Source of the DNA: Sedimentisphaerales bacterium | GTDB taxonomy: Bacteria; Planctomycetota; Phycisphaerae; Sedimentisphaerales; Anaerobacaceae | Reading direction: 5' to 3' | Length of the DNA: 64,000 nucleotides | Assembly (NCBI GenBank): GCA_016936075.1 | Contig: JAFGPS010000023.1 | Span: 1 to 64,000 of the forward strand | Made by a program: the position numbers and the translations under genes | The notes under the pieces: generated by a model | Database searches by the model: none | The model's input: the letters and a program-made list of their open reading frames with translations, nothing else | Told to the model about the DNA's origin: nothing | In this document: positions 1 to 9,640 of the stretch, piece after piece | Layout: every line of letters begins with the position of its first letter | Position numbering within the stretch: the first letter of the stretch is position 1

Positions 1-169
1 CGATATATTGCCCACCTGAAGCAGAATCATCATCTACGACCTCTAAGGGAGAAGTAATAGAATCTGCATCTTCAGCTTCTCGTATTATACTTTCTACAGC
101 ATTTACTACACCTGCACTTAAAATAAGCAGTAAGCAAATTGAGATTGCATAAGCATTCTTTTTTAGCAT
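1..169 (-). CDS. Partial secreted protein (N-terminus only): signal peptide followed by a carbohydrate-binding-like start; runs off window
   Basis: Read by hand on minus strand: MLKKNAYAISICLLLILSAGVVNAVESIIREAEDADSITSPLEVVDDDSASGGQYI...; AAGGAG SD just upstream of ATG at 169. Confidence 0.7.
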   Translation of the reverse strand, partial: MLKKNAYAISICLLLILSAGVVNAVESIIREAEDADSITSPLEVVDDDSASGGQYI

Positions 170-895
170 AAAAAAACTCCTTCGTTAAAACAAAAATCGG
201 TAATAAATCAAAACAATCCATAACGAGGATTGTTTAAATATTCCAATACAAATAATGATCTTTTAATTATGACATTTTATAAAGAAGTGACATGTATCTG
301 CCCAGGATAATGTTACTAAGTTGTTGTTTTTTACCTCCTTCCTTTCTATTCTATCCAAATAAAATAGAAAATGCTTGAATCGGAAATAATGTCTTATTAT
401 CCGATCCGATCATTATTTTTTTGGGGTATATTCCATCTTATAAAGAATACACAGTCCTAATATTGTTATACCAAAACCTTAATATTTCTTTGGTACACAT
501 AATAGAACTACATCAACGCTAAACAATTAGCGTATAAAATAATACAGTTTTAAAAACAAGGTAAAACTAATAATGAATGCTATATATACCCTACTCCATG
601 TAAGATGAAAAATTCACTCGTAAAAGTACTTATTAGCTATCTGAAAAAGGATTGTTAAAGATGCCACTCTCAGATTTATACATCATTACTATACTAATAT
701 ATAATTAATTAATGAGTAATAGTCAAGAAAAAAATGCTTTAACTGGTTATTAAAATTTAATACTTAGACAGCACTATCACTTTTCAGGTAGAGATTTCAT
801 ACAATCAATAACTTCCTTAAAATCAATTTAATTCAATTTACTTTTTAGGCTTTAACTTTTATATTAAACTATAAAGTTATATATACTTAAAAAAT

Positions 896-1357
896 ATGGC
901 AGAAAAAGGACAATATATATATGAATGGCCCAGGCCAATGGTTACCGTGGATGCCGTAATTTTCAAACGCTCCCAAGGCAAAATCTCTCTACTGCTTATA
1001 AACAGGAAAAATACTCCTTATATAGGACATTGGGCGATTCCGGGAGGTTTTGTAGAGATGGATGAAGAACTCGAAGACGCTGCTGCCAGGGAATTAGCTG
1101 AAGAAACTAATCTGAAAGGTATAGATTTAGAGCAAATGCACACTTTCGGCAAGGTTGGACGTGACCCAAGGGGCAGACAAATAACAATTGCTTTTATTGG
1201 CTTTACAGACGAAAATAACGCAAATATAAAAGCCGGCGACGATGCCGCTCAGGCAAAATGGTTCGATATAGACGATTTGCCGCAAAATATGGCTTTTGAC
1301 CACGATGAAGTAGCCAAATTCGCTATTGAAAGATTAAAGGAAAAATATGACAGATGA
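896..1357 (+). CDS. NUDIX hydrolase
   Basis: Nudix box GGFVEMDEELEDAAARELAEETNL. Confidence 0.93.
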   Translation: MAEKGQYIYEWPRPMVTVDAVIFKRSQGKISLLLINRKNTPYIGHWAIPGGFVEMDEELEDAAARELAEETNLKGIDLEQMHTFGKVGRDPRGRQITIAFIGFTDENNANIKAGDDAAQAKWFDIDDLPQNMAFDHDEVAKFAIERLKEKYDR

Positions 1358-2282
1358 AATGGATTTTTCAGTTGAGTTTGCGGGAATTAAATTAAATAAT
1401 CCCGTATTTACAGTTTCAGGAACATGCGGCTATGTTAATGAAATGGAGGATTTTATCGATATCAATCAGCTTGGTGGATTCATTACGAAAAGCATATCCG
1501 TCCACCCGCGAAACGGTAATCCTTCCCCAAGAATTGTCGAGACCGATTCAGGAATGCTTAATGCTATCGGCTGGGCAAATGTCGGGCTCGATAAGTTTAT
1601 TGCCGAGAAAATCCCCCTGCTTCAGCAGAAAAATACAGCAATTTTCGTAAATATTGCCGGAGAAAATACGGATGAATACGCCGCGGTCGTAGAAAGATTA
1701 GCTGGTGAAAGTTCAATAGCTGGTTTCGAGTTAAATATTAGTTGCCCGAACGTAAAACACGGCGGAATAGGTTTCGGAACCAATCCTGACCTTGTAAGAG
1801 AAGTCACTTCCGCGGTTAAAAATGTCTGTGGTGACAAGATATTAATGGTCAAACTTGCTCCTATGGTCACGGATATAAGCGCAATCGCACGAGCCGCCAT
1901 CGAATCTGGAGCGAACGCACTGAGCATGATAAATACTTTTACCGCTATGGTAATTGACATCGAAACAAAAACACCCATCCTCGCAAATAGGACTGGCGGC
2001 CTTTCCGGGCCAGCGATAAAACCAATTGCGGTTTATCTCGTCAACAAGGTATATAATGAAGTTACAAAAGAAGCCGGAATTCCAATCCTGGGTATGGGCG
2101 GCATAAGGAATACCTCAGATGCAATTGAATTTATGCTCGCAGGTGCAACTGCGGTTGGAATAGGAACTGCAAATTTCACCGATCCTGAAACTTCAATAAA
2201 TATCATAAAGGGAATAACAAAATACTGCGATGCGCATTCAATAACAAACATTAAAGAACTGACAGGCTCAATAGTAAATTAA
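1347..2282 (+). CDS. pyrD: Dihydroorotate dehydrogenase, class 1B type catalytic subunit
   Basis: LNNPVFTVSGTCGY, GFELNISCPNVKHGG, KLAPMVTDI, GLSGPAIKPIAV, GMGGI; overlaps upstream stop by 11 bp. Confidence 0.93.
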   Translation: MTDEMDFSVEFAGIKLNNPVFTVSGTCGYVNEMEDFIDINQLGGFITKSISVHPRNGNPSPRIVETDSGMLNAIGWANVGLDKFIAEKIPLLQQKNTAIFVNIAGENTDEYAAVVERLAGESSIAGFELNISCPNVKHGGIGFGTNPDLVREVTSAVKNVCGDKILMVKLAPMVTDISAIARAAIESGANALSMINTFTAMVIDIETKTPILANRTGGLSGPAIKPIAVYLVNKVYNEVTKEAGIPILGMGGIRNTSDAIEFMLAGATAVGIGTANFTDPETSINIIKGITKYCDAHSITNIKELTGSIVN

Positions 2283-2285
2283 GAA

Positions 2286-2585
2286 ATGGAAACACTAAAA
2301 TCACTACTTGATTATTTTCCGATGGCGGTTTATACCGGCAATTGCCTTGTCTTTATCAGTGAAAACTGGCGGATTGAATTAACCGAGCATCAAGACAACG
2401 ACTATAGCAAAGGAGAAGGTACACCTGCAATTATAAGAGTAAGATTCTTCAAAATAGCTCTTAATGGCGATGTAATACCCGGCCATTATGAAGATTTCCA
2501 AATACCGATATTGGGTGAACTTGCAGAACAAATCGAAAAATATATACAAATGGCTGTCGGTGTGAATCTTAAAGAAATTATTTGA
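2286..2585 (+). CDS. Conserved hypothetical small protein
   Basis: ORF of 99 aa lying tightly between pyrD and the DUF167 gene on the same strand. Confidence 0.6.
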   Translation: METLKSLLDYFPMAVYTGNCLVFISENWRIELTEHQDNDYSKGEGTPAIIRVRFFKIALNGDVIPGHYEDFQIPILGELAEQIEKYIQMAVGVNLKEII

Positions 2586-2625
2586 AAACTTACAATACCG
2601 GCAGATTCCCGGCTTTTTATTAAAA

Positions 2626-2925
2626 ATGACTGAATTGAATATTCGAGAAGATAATGGTAATACGATTCTAACTGTAAAAATCATACCGGGAAGCAGTTCT
2701 CCAAGCAAAATTTGCGGCATACTTGATGGTATGCTGAAAATTAAAATAGCCGCCCCGCCGGAAAAAGGAAAAGCAAATCAGTGTTTAGTAAAATTTCTCG
2801 CCAAAGTGCTTGATATACATAAAAACTCAATTAAAATAATTTCAGGCCAAACAAACCCGATTAAACAAATACAAATTTCTGAAATCTCAATCGATTCAAT
2901 AATGAAAAAATTAAATTTACAATAG
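2626..2925 (+). CDS. DUF167/YggU family protein
   Basis: VKIIPGSSSPSKICGILDGMLKIKIAAPPEKGKANQCLVKFLAKVL is typical of DUF167. Confidence 0.9.
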   Translation: MTELNIREDNGNTILTVKIIPGSSSPSKICGILDGMLKIKIAAPPEKGKANQCLVKFLAKVLDIHKNSIKIISGQTNPIKQIQISEISIDSIMKKLNLQ

Positions 2926-2940
2926 ACTGGATTTTTATTA

Positions 2941-4365
2941 ATGACAAAAAATACTGCCCTGCATGCAAATAATGACTTATACGAGACTTCGCTGGGATAT
3001 ATGTTTAAGCTATCTGCGCCTATGGTTGTCACTACCATCTCTATGACATTAATGCAATTTGTAGACAGGTTCATGGTATCGAAGCTCGGCACAGATGCCC
3101 TTGCCGCAATATGGCCGGCGAGTCTTGTTGCGTTTCTTTTCGGCGGATTCGCAATGGGAGCATTTACAAGTCTTAACACTTTCGTAAGCCAAAGTCTTGG
3201 AAGAGGTAATAATACAGAATGCTCGAAATATTTCTGGCAATCCGTTTATATGGGTCTGTTTTATTGTATCATGGTACTTATAATCATATGGCCGATAGCG
3301 CCCTTGATTTTTAGAATTATGATGCAGCCGGAAGGAGTTGCTGAACTGGAAGTAATTTACCTTCGTATTTTACTCTATGCACACATTATCGCGGTTCTAA
3401 ACTGGTCAAGCAATCATTTCTTTATGGGGATACATCGGCCAATTATAACCATGATTGCGGCTCTAAGCGGCCAATTGATAAACATTATAGTAAACTATTT
3501 ACTGATATTCGGTAATTTCGGATTTCCAAAGCTGGGGATTGCCGGAGCGGGCTGGGGAACATTTGCCGGGATATCAGTTGCTGCCTGTATAAATATCTCC
3601 GTTTATTTAAGCTCCAGGATGAATTCAGCATTTCAAACTAAAAAGACATTAAAAATTGATACACGAAAAATGCGTGACCTTCTGAGAATAGGACTTCCAT
3701 CTGGTTTCGTATTGACATTAAATGTTGGGCTTTGGGGAGTTATTCTTTCTGCTTTAATAGGTAAATTCGGCAAAGAAGCTCTGGCAGCCACAAGCGCAGT
3801 GCTTTCATATACAAATTTGTCAATCATGCCTGTTGTCGGGATTTCAATATCGCTTACTGCGGCAGTCGGTAGAATAATCGGCAAAGGCAGAAAAGACCTG
3901 GCTATAAAACAAACTAATCTATGCCTGAAAGTGGCTCTTATCTATATGGGGTCAATGGGAGCTTGCTTTTTTCTATTTCGTAATTCCCTGATGTCTTTTT
4001 TATCGAAAGACAACCAGGTAATTAATTCAGGTGTAGATATTTTAATCTGTGCTGCTTTCTACCAGGTATTTCACGCAGCACGTACAATTTATGGAGGTAC
4101 ACTTCGCGGTGCTGGCGACACTCCATGGATGGCTGTCGTTTCTGCTTTCGCATCTGTTTTTATCTTAGGTGTAGGCGGCTATCTTGCAACAAAACTATTG
4201 CCATCTCTTGGAGCTTTGGGACCGTGGATCGCCGCTACATTAAGCGTAGTAGCAATAGGAATAGCCTTCCACTGGAGATTCAAAAGCAATAAATGGCAGG
4301 AAATCGACTTGTTCCGGCATAAGCCATTTGATATACCTGTTGAAACAGAGCCAATGCGCGAATAA
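2941..4365 (+). CDS. MATE family efflux transporter
   Basis: 474 aa polytopic protein; MATE-like LSAPMVVTTISMTLMQFVDRFMVSKLGTDALAA and GAGDTPW motifs. Confidence 0.92.
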   Translation: MTKNTALHANNDLYETSLGYMFKLSAPMVVTTISMTLMQFVDRFMVSKLGTDALAAIWPASLVAFLFGGFAMGAFTSLNTFVSQSLGRGNNTECSKYFWQSVYMGLFYCIMVLIIIWPIAPLIFRIMMQPEGVAELEVIYLRILLYAHIIAVLNWSSNHFFMGIHRPIITMIAALSGQLINIIVNYLLIFGNFGFPKLGIAGAGWGTFAGISVAACINISVYLSSRMNSAFQTKKTLKIDTRKMRDLLRIGLPSGFVLTLNVGLWGVILSALIGKFGKEALAATSAVLSYTNLSIMPVVGISISLTAAVGRIIGKGRKDLAIKQTNLCLKVALIYMGSMGACFFLFRNSLMSFLSKDNQVINSGVDILICAAFYQVFHAARTIYGGTLRGAGDTPWMAVVSAFASVFILGVGGYLATKLLPSLGALGPWIAATLSVVAIGIAFHWRFKSNKWQEIDLFRHKPFDIPVETEPMRE

Positions 4366-4370
4366 TTTGA

Positions 4371-5081
4371 TTAATCTTCTATGTTCAAATCCAAATCCGT
4401 TTGCTCATCGATTTTTTGCAGCTTAATATTACGAATTGCGCTTGTGGTCTGATAAGTCGCGATACCAAGCGGCAAACATGGTAAACACTCGATTCTTATA
4501 TCAATGAATTTGTCTGTTGTATCTACATCAACTAAAGGCTCCTCATCAAGCCATGCCTGAATCCTGTTAGGTGTAACTCTCAAACGAACTTTGTACCATT
4601 GGTTAGACTCAAAGTCTCTGAAAGTTGTCGTCTCATTTTCTGAGGCATCATAGTTATCAAGGCTCGAAAGACCGCAGAGTGTTCCACCCCATCCGCCCAG
4701 AATTAAAGTGCATGGACTTTCGCCTACTGGAAAAGTCAAGCCGCAAAAGAAATCTTCACCTTCGACACGCATTGCATCAAGCGTAATTTCATAATTCATT
4801 GTTACAAGCGGTCCAGTCCAGTTAATTCCCTGCATAAAACCGCCATTAATGCTTTTTTCAATATAAATAGAACCATCTTTCACCTGAACTTTGCCTGGTT
4901 TATAAAAATCTGAGATTTCCCATTGTCCTAATGACTTTCCGTCAAACATATTGATTTGGCTTTGTTCTGCATTATTAATATCATTAAAATCAGAAGCAGC
5001 CTGATTTGCATTTTCACATTTACAGCCAAAAAGCAACAGCATACAAAACAAAGCCAAACTCATAATATTTTGATTTTTCAT
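4371..5081 (-). CDS. Lipoprotein with DUF1080/3-keto-disaccharide hydrolase-like (concanavalin-like) domain
   Basis: Lipobox LLFGCKC; MFDGKSLGQWEISDFYKPGKVQVKDGSIYIE is typical of DUF1080. Confidence 0.8.
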   Translation of the reverse strand: MKNQNIMSLALFCMLLLFGCKCENANQAASDFNDINNAEQSQINMFDGKSLGQWEISDFYKPGKVQVKDGSIYIEKSINGGFMQGINWTGPLVTMNYEITLDAMRVEGEDFFCGLTFPVGESPCTLILGGWGGTLCGLSSLDNYDASENETTTFRDFESNQWYKVRLRVTPNRIQAWLDEEPLVDVDTTDKFIDIRIECLPCLPLGIATYQTTSAIRNIKLQKIDEQTDLDLNIED

Positions 5082-5352
5082 AACGAATAAGAGTAATGTT
5101 TTTTTAACAATAGAGCAAGCGATTTGTATTTCATATTATATTCTCAATTCCTGAAAATGAAACAGATTTCTCTTGATATGCATATCTTATAAATGTATTA
5201 TTAAATCATAGTGAAGAAAAAGCGGCGTTATTATATTTATCATATTATGAAATAGCTGTTTTATATGATAAGAACGATTGAGATTTAGCACTCAAAAAAT
5301 GATAATTATAAAATGTGGCTGTTGCTATTTATAATTCAATGGGTTGCATAAT

Positions 5353-5823
5353 TTATCCTAAAAGACGCTTCAACATACCGGATATAAGATCGCTACCCAA
5401 TTTATTAGATTCTGGCAAATTCATAAGAATCATCTGTCCAAGTTTCACGATATCGCTTTTGGTTATAATATATGATCGCTTATATCCGTCTTCTTCGATA
5501 ATAATCTCAAATGTTCCAAATTCTCCAAACTCAGACTGAATAGCAGGAGTCGCCGATTCAATTGCGTCTCTTATCTCATTGACTTTATTAATAGGTAATC
5601 TAAGCATTATTGGATTGTTATTTGTTTCCAGTAGTGAGCCGAGATCGCTTACACAAAAAGACATTAAAGGCTTGTCACATTCTCCAATATGGTTGAAATA
5701 GATAATTAAATCGTCCACGTTAGCATCTGGAATATCATGAGAACAACCCAATAACATACAAATATTGAGGATAATAATCAACCTTACTGCTTTTATAACA
5801 AACGAATATAATGCCACCTTCAT
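5353..5823 (-). CDS. Small hypothetical lipoprotein
   Basis: Lipobox ICMLLGCSHD; TAATG overlap with the upstream PEP-CTERM gene. Confidence 0.7.
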   Translation of the reverse strand: MKVALYSFVIKAVRLIIILNICMLLGCSHDIPDANVDDLIIYFNHIGECDKPLMSFCVSDLGSLLETNNNPIMLRLPINKVNEIRDAIESATPAIQSEFGEFGTFEIIIEEDGYKRSYIITKSDIVKLGQMILMNLPESNKLGSDLISGMLKRLLG

Positions 5824-7157
5824 TATGTATCCTTTCGGCGTCGATAAAGATTTATAACTGTTGTAAGTAGCCCACTCGCAGCAAGAATAAGAGATCCAGG
5901 CTCTGGAACAACAGTAGATGTCGTAAATCCACCACCAGTAACATCCCCAAAACCAATTAGTTCAAAAGAATATAACATATCGGTCGCAAAAGTTCCGAAA
6001 CCAAGCAGGTCTGTAGATTTGTCCTGAGGGATAACTGCATTGGCAACGATTTTAGCAAGCAACTCAACTTGCGCAGTTTGACCTTCAAAGACATGGAAAG
6101 AATGATTGTATCCACCAGATATAAAGTTGACGTAGTCTGCGTCCGCCCACTGATCGACACCATAATTTAATGTATTGATCAAAGAAAGAGACGTTTCAAT
6201 AGATGTCGACTTGTCAGGAACATTATCAAAAGATACAGAAAGAAAGAGATCAACAAAATCGGCTTGTGTATTTTCTGCAATTGTACCATTGTAATAGCTC
6301 AAAGTTCCGAGCGAGAATACATCTCCTGGCGCTGGATTGAAAGAGTTACCAACGAAAGAGAGACTGCTCGATGGGCTGCCAAACGCACTGCCGTCACCCC
6401 AAGTAAAATTCGAAGTACCCACACCCGAAAGCACGGCTGGTGGACCAGATGGAGAAGGATTGACAAATTCACCCGATGCACTTCCCTCGGTTGCGCTCTT
6501 CATGTCCCATCCCCATTGTAAGCCATCATTTGCGGTGATAGTAGTTGCACCATCCCATTGCACCTGAAAAAGATTAGCTCTCCATTCAATCGGATCAGTT
6601 GTGGATAATTGGGATATAGATCGTTTTGAGAAATCGCTGAAACCGAGTGAATTCCCTGATGTGTAGGAAGGAAGCTCGGCAGACGTCCAATAGAATGGTA
6701 ACGTATCGTCATTAGGACGTGGATCTATGTAAGGACTTGAGGTGCCTCCTAATGGTGAGTTCGTAGAAATAAATTGTACCCATTGTAACTGTTGCCCTGC
6801 TGAAACAGGTGAACCATTATCATATGTCACTTGAATCTGCGCGCCGCCCGAACTACTAGTAAAACCAGCATCGTAACTGGAAACAGAAAAGGTACCAGGT
6901 GATGAGGTCCCTGTATTCACTGACCAAGAAGAATATTCAGATGTTACCAATCCTGTGTTGAAACTACTGGACGAAATACCAGTAATTGGTACTGTCGTTA
7001 CTACTGCTGCCCCATCTGAAGAAAATGCTCTCGTCACAGGATTTGGATCTGTGATGGAAATTGTACTTGCATCTACCGCTGCAACCATCACTGTAAAGAT
7101 CATAAATATTGAAATTGAATAATAATGGATTTTTGCTTTTGAACATAAACTTTTCAT
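5823..7157 (-). CDS. PEP-CTERM sorting-signal exported protein
   Basis: N-terminal signal peptide; C-terminal VVPEPGSLILAASGLLTTVINLYRRRKDT; AGGAGGAG SD upstream of ATG. Confidence 0.88.
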   Translation of the reverse strand: MKSLCSKAKIHYYSISIFMIFTVMVAAVDASTISITDPNPVTRAFSSDGAAVVTTVPITGISSSSFNTGLVTSEYSSWSVNTGTSSPGTFSVSSYDAGFTSSSGGAQIQVTYDNGSPVSAGQQLQWVQFISTNSPLGGTSSPYIDPRPNDDTLPFYWTSAELPSYTSGNSLGFSDFSKRSISQLSTTDPIEWRANLFQVQWDGATTITANDGLQWGWDMKSATEGSASGEFVNPSPSGPPAVLSGVGTSNFTWGDGSAFGSPSSSLSFVGNSFNPAPGDVFSLGTLSYYNGTIAENTQADFVDLFLSVSFDNVPDKSTSIETSLSLINTLNYGVDQWADADYVNFISGGYNHSFHVFEGQTAQVELLAKIVANAVIPQDKSTDLLGFGTFATDMLYSFELIGFGDVTGGGFTTSTVVPEPGSLILAASGLLTTVINLYRRRKDT

Positions 7158-7366
7158 ACTACTCCTCCTATTTATTTAGCAATATAACAAATTATAGGCT
7201 ATCAATTAAGCAATTTAATTCTAATCATGGATGTGTGAATTGTCAATATAGAAAGTTGTTTTTTTTATATATTTTATCCTGTTCAGGCAAAATATTTTTC
7301 TACATAGCCATAAAAATATATCTAACTACTTTAACTAAAAGTATTTATGGATATTGTTAATACAAA

Positions 7367-7403
7367 ATAAATTAGTATGGTGTCCCTAATAACACTAATT
7401 TAT
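7367..7403. repeat. Perfect 10-bp inverted repeat hairpin (ATAAATTAGT / ACTAATTTAT, 17-nt loop), REP-like
   Basis: ataaattagt atggtgtccctaataac actaatttat read directly; abuts the pseudogene truncation point. Confidence 0.7.
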
Positions 7404-7991
7404 ACATGAAAGTCCGCAAAGCGTTCCGCCCCAGCCGCCGGGAATTAATGTGCAGGGATTTTCATCAACTGGAAAAGTCAGGCCGCAAAAGAAATCAGAA
7501 CCTTCGACTCGCATTGCTTCGAGTGTAATTTCATAGCTCATTGTTACAAGCGGCCCAGTCCAGTAAATTCCCTGCATATAGCCGCCTGTAGTGCTTTTTT
7601 AAATATAAATCGAGCCGTCTTTTACATAAACGTTTCCCGGTTTATAAAAATCGGATATTTGCCATTGTCCTAATGATTTTCCATCGAACATAATGATATG
7701 TCCAGTATCAACATGACTTTCAATAGGCTGACTATTAGCATCGGAATTTCCTGAATCACAACCGGAAATAAAGGGCATGCAAAGCAAAGCAATACCGAAA
7801 ATCATATAATTTACCAGGCATTTTGAATTAGGAAACAATCTCAACAAAAACCAGACTGATTTATTATTCATTGTATTACTCAGAATTATTAAAAATTCAT
7901 TGAAAAGAACGCCCCAAAATTCTAAAATATAAAATGTTATATAATTGGCATTTATTTGATTGTTTTTATATAATATTATGAGAATACACAA
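7395..7991 (-). pseudogene. Decayed paralogue of the DUF1080-like lipoprotein at 4371..5081: in-frame nonsense codon and truncated 3' end
   Basis: ORFs 7599..7991 and 7395..7577 are in the same frame; SIYI(E>stop)KS; coding similarity stops after GGTLCGLS. Confidence 0.88.
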
Positions 7992-8022
7992 GAAAGAAAT
8001 ATAAATATTTCTGAGGAATTAG

Positions 8023-9630
8023 ATGAAGGAAACGAAACTTCTCATAATAACATTGATATTGGCATTTTCTTCGATTACTGCAGCTAATCGAGAGAAACCT
8101 CTCGCCAACGAAGGTAAATCCGGACTTTATGCAAAATCCCTTGACCAGGTTCTTCGTCTCAAAGAAAAAGAAGTTGACCTTGGAACCGCAGCTTTAATCG
8201 TTTCGGAAAACTGGAGCGATATAGTATATGGCAGACAATACCTTGCGAAACTTGATGATATGGCAAGGGAAATTCGCGATAGATTAAATAAAAATAGAAT
8301 TCCAGCGAATTATAGAGCTGTACCTGAAATAAATAAATATCTTTTCGATGAGCTTAATTTTGAAGCTCTTTCTGTCGCTACGGATCCTGAAAGCTTATTT
8401 TTGCATACAGTTTTAGACAAGAAATTAGGATACTGCCTCAGTTTATCCATTTTATATTTATCAATCGGAGAGCGGCTCGGGCTCGATTTGTATGGAGTTG
8501 TTGTGCCGGGACATTTTTTTGTCAGGTACGATGATGGAAACGTAAAATTCAATATCGAAACTACCAGCAAAGGCGGCAGCGCAACAGATGAACAATACAT
8601 CGAAAAGTTCAAAGTCCCCCAAAATAGAAGCAAAAATATTTATATGAAAAGTTTGAATAAAATTCAAACTATCGGATGTTTACTTAATAATCTCGGCAAT
8701 AGCTACAGTGATATTGGGGATATTGAAACCGCCCTGAGCGTCCTGAAAAAAGCTATAGAGATTAATCCTACTCTCTCTGAAGCCAGAGCAAATTTAGGTA
8801 ATATTTATCTTAAGAAGGGCCAGATTAATAATGCTATTAATGAATATATGATAGCATTGAATATCAATTCCAGTGACGCCAAAACACATAATAATCTCGG
8901 CAATGCATATTCCGAAAACGGCAGAACGAGCTTAGCCATCTCTGAATACATAGATTCTATTAGTCTTGATCCAAATTTTGTAGATGCCTACAGAAATCTT
9001 GCAATTGCGTATTGTACCCAGGAAAGATATTCACTTGCCTTATTAAAATTAAATGACGCTCTTTCCCTCGAGCCTGAGAATGTGAATGTTCATCTTCAAT
9101 TGGGTGAAGTATATTTCAAGATGGACAAATATAATGAAGCAATCGCAAAATACCAGAAAGCTTTGAAAATCAAACCTGATATGGCAGAATCTTATTACGG
9201 TCTTGCTATCTGTTATAATAAAATCGGGGATACTGATGAAGAGGTTGCTGCATATAAAAAAGTTTTATCTCTCCAGCCGGAGAATTATGCTGCAATGGTA
9301 CATTTAGGAAATATATATTTCCAGCAGGAAAAATATTCAGAATCAATCGAATTATATAAAAAAGCTGTTGGAATTCAGTCAAATGAACCAACGATTTATT
9401 ATAATATTGGTGCAGCATATTCTAATATTAAAAATTACGACAAAGCATCTGAAGCATATCTCAAAACAATAGAAATTGATCCAGGTATGGGGGATGCTCA
9501 TTATAGCCTTGCTTTTTGCTTTTATTATCTTAAACAATACGACATGGCATGGAAACATATTAAACTTGCTCAACAATTAGGTGTAGACGTGAGCGATGAA
9601 CAAATTGAAGCTATAAAAAGAAAATTATAG
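8023..9630 (+). CDS. Secreted transglutaminase-like (SirB1-type) plus TPR-repeat protein
   Basis: Signal peptide; LDKKLGYCLSLSILYL...VVVPGHFFVRYDDG; many TPR repeats (A...Y..AL.I.P....A...LG..Y). Confidence 0.85.
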   Translation: MKETKLLIITLILAFSSITAANREKPLANEGKSGLYAKSLDQVLRLKEKEVDLGTAALIVSENWSDIVYGRQYLAKLDDMAREIRDRLNKNRIPANYRAVPEINKYLFDELNFEALSVATDPESLFLHTVLDKKLGYCLSLSILYLSIGERLGLDLYGVVVPGHFFVRYDDGNVKFNIETTSKGGSATDEQYIEKFKVPQNRSKNIYMKSLNKIQTIGCLLNNLGNSYSDIGDIETALSVLKKAIEINPTLSEARANLGNIYLKKGQINNAINEYMIALNINSSDAKTHNNLGNAYSENGRTSLAISEYIDSISLDPNFVDAYRNLAIAYCTQERYSLALLKLNDALSLEPENVNVHLQLGEVYFKMDKYNEAIAKYQKALKIKPDMAESYYGLAICYNKIGDTDEEVAAYKKVLSLQPENYAAMVHLGNIYFQQEKYSESIELYKKAVGIQSNEPTIYYNIGAAYSNIKNYDKASEAYLKTIEIDPGMGDAHYSLAFCFYYLKQYDMAWKHIKLAQQLGVDVSDEQIEAIKRKL

Positions 9631-9640
9631 ACTGCAAGAA

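Noticed and set aside
5237-5271. 9-bp perfect inverted repeat TTATCATAT/ATATGATAA upstream of the DUF1080-like gene
   Set aside because: Very AT-rich context; could easily be chance, so not promoted to a regulatory call.
6264-6567. Short plus-strand ORFs inside the PEP-CTERM gene
   Set aside because: Shadow ORFs; the minus-strand PEP-CTERM CDS has signal peptide, SD and sorting signal.
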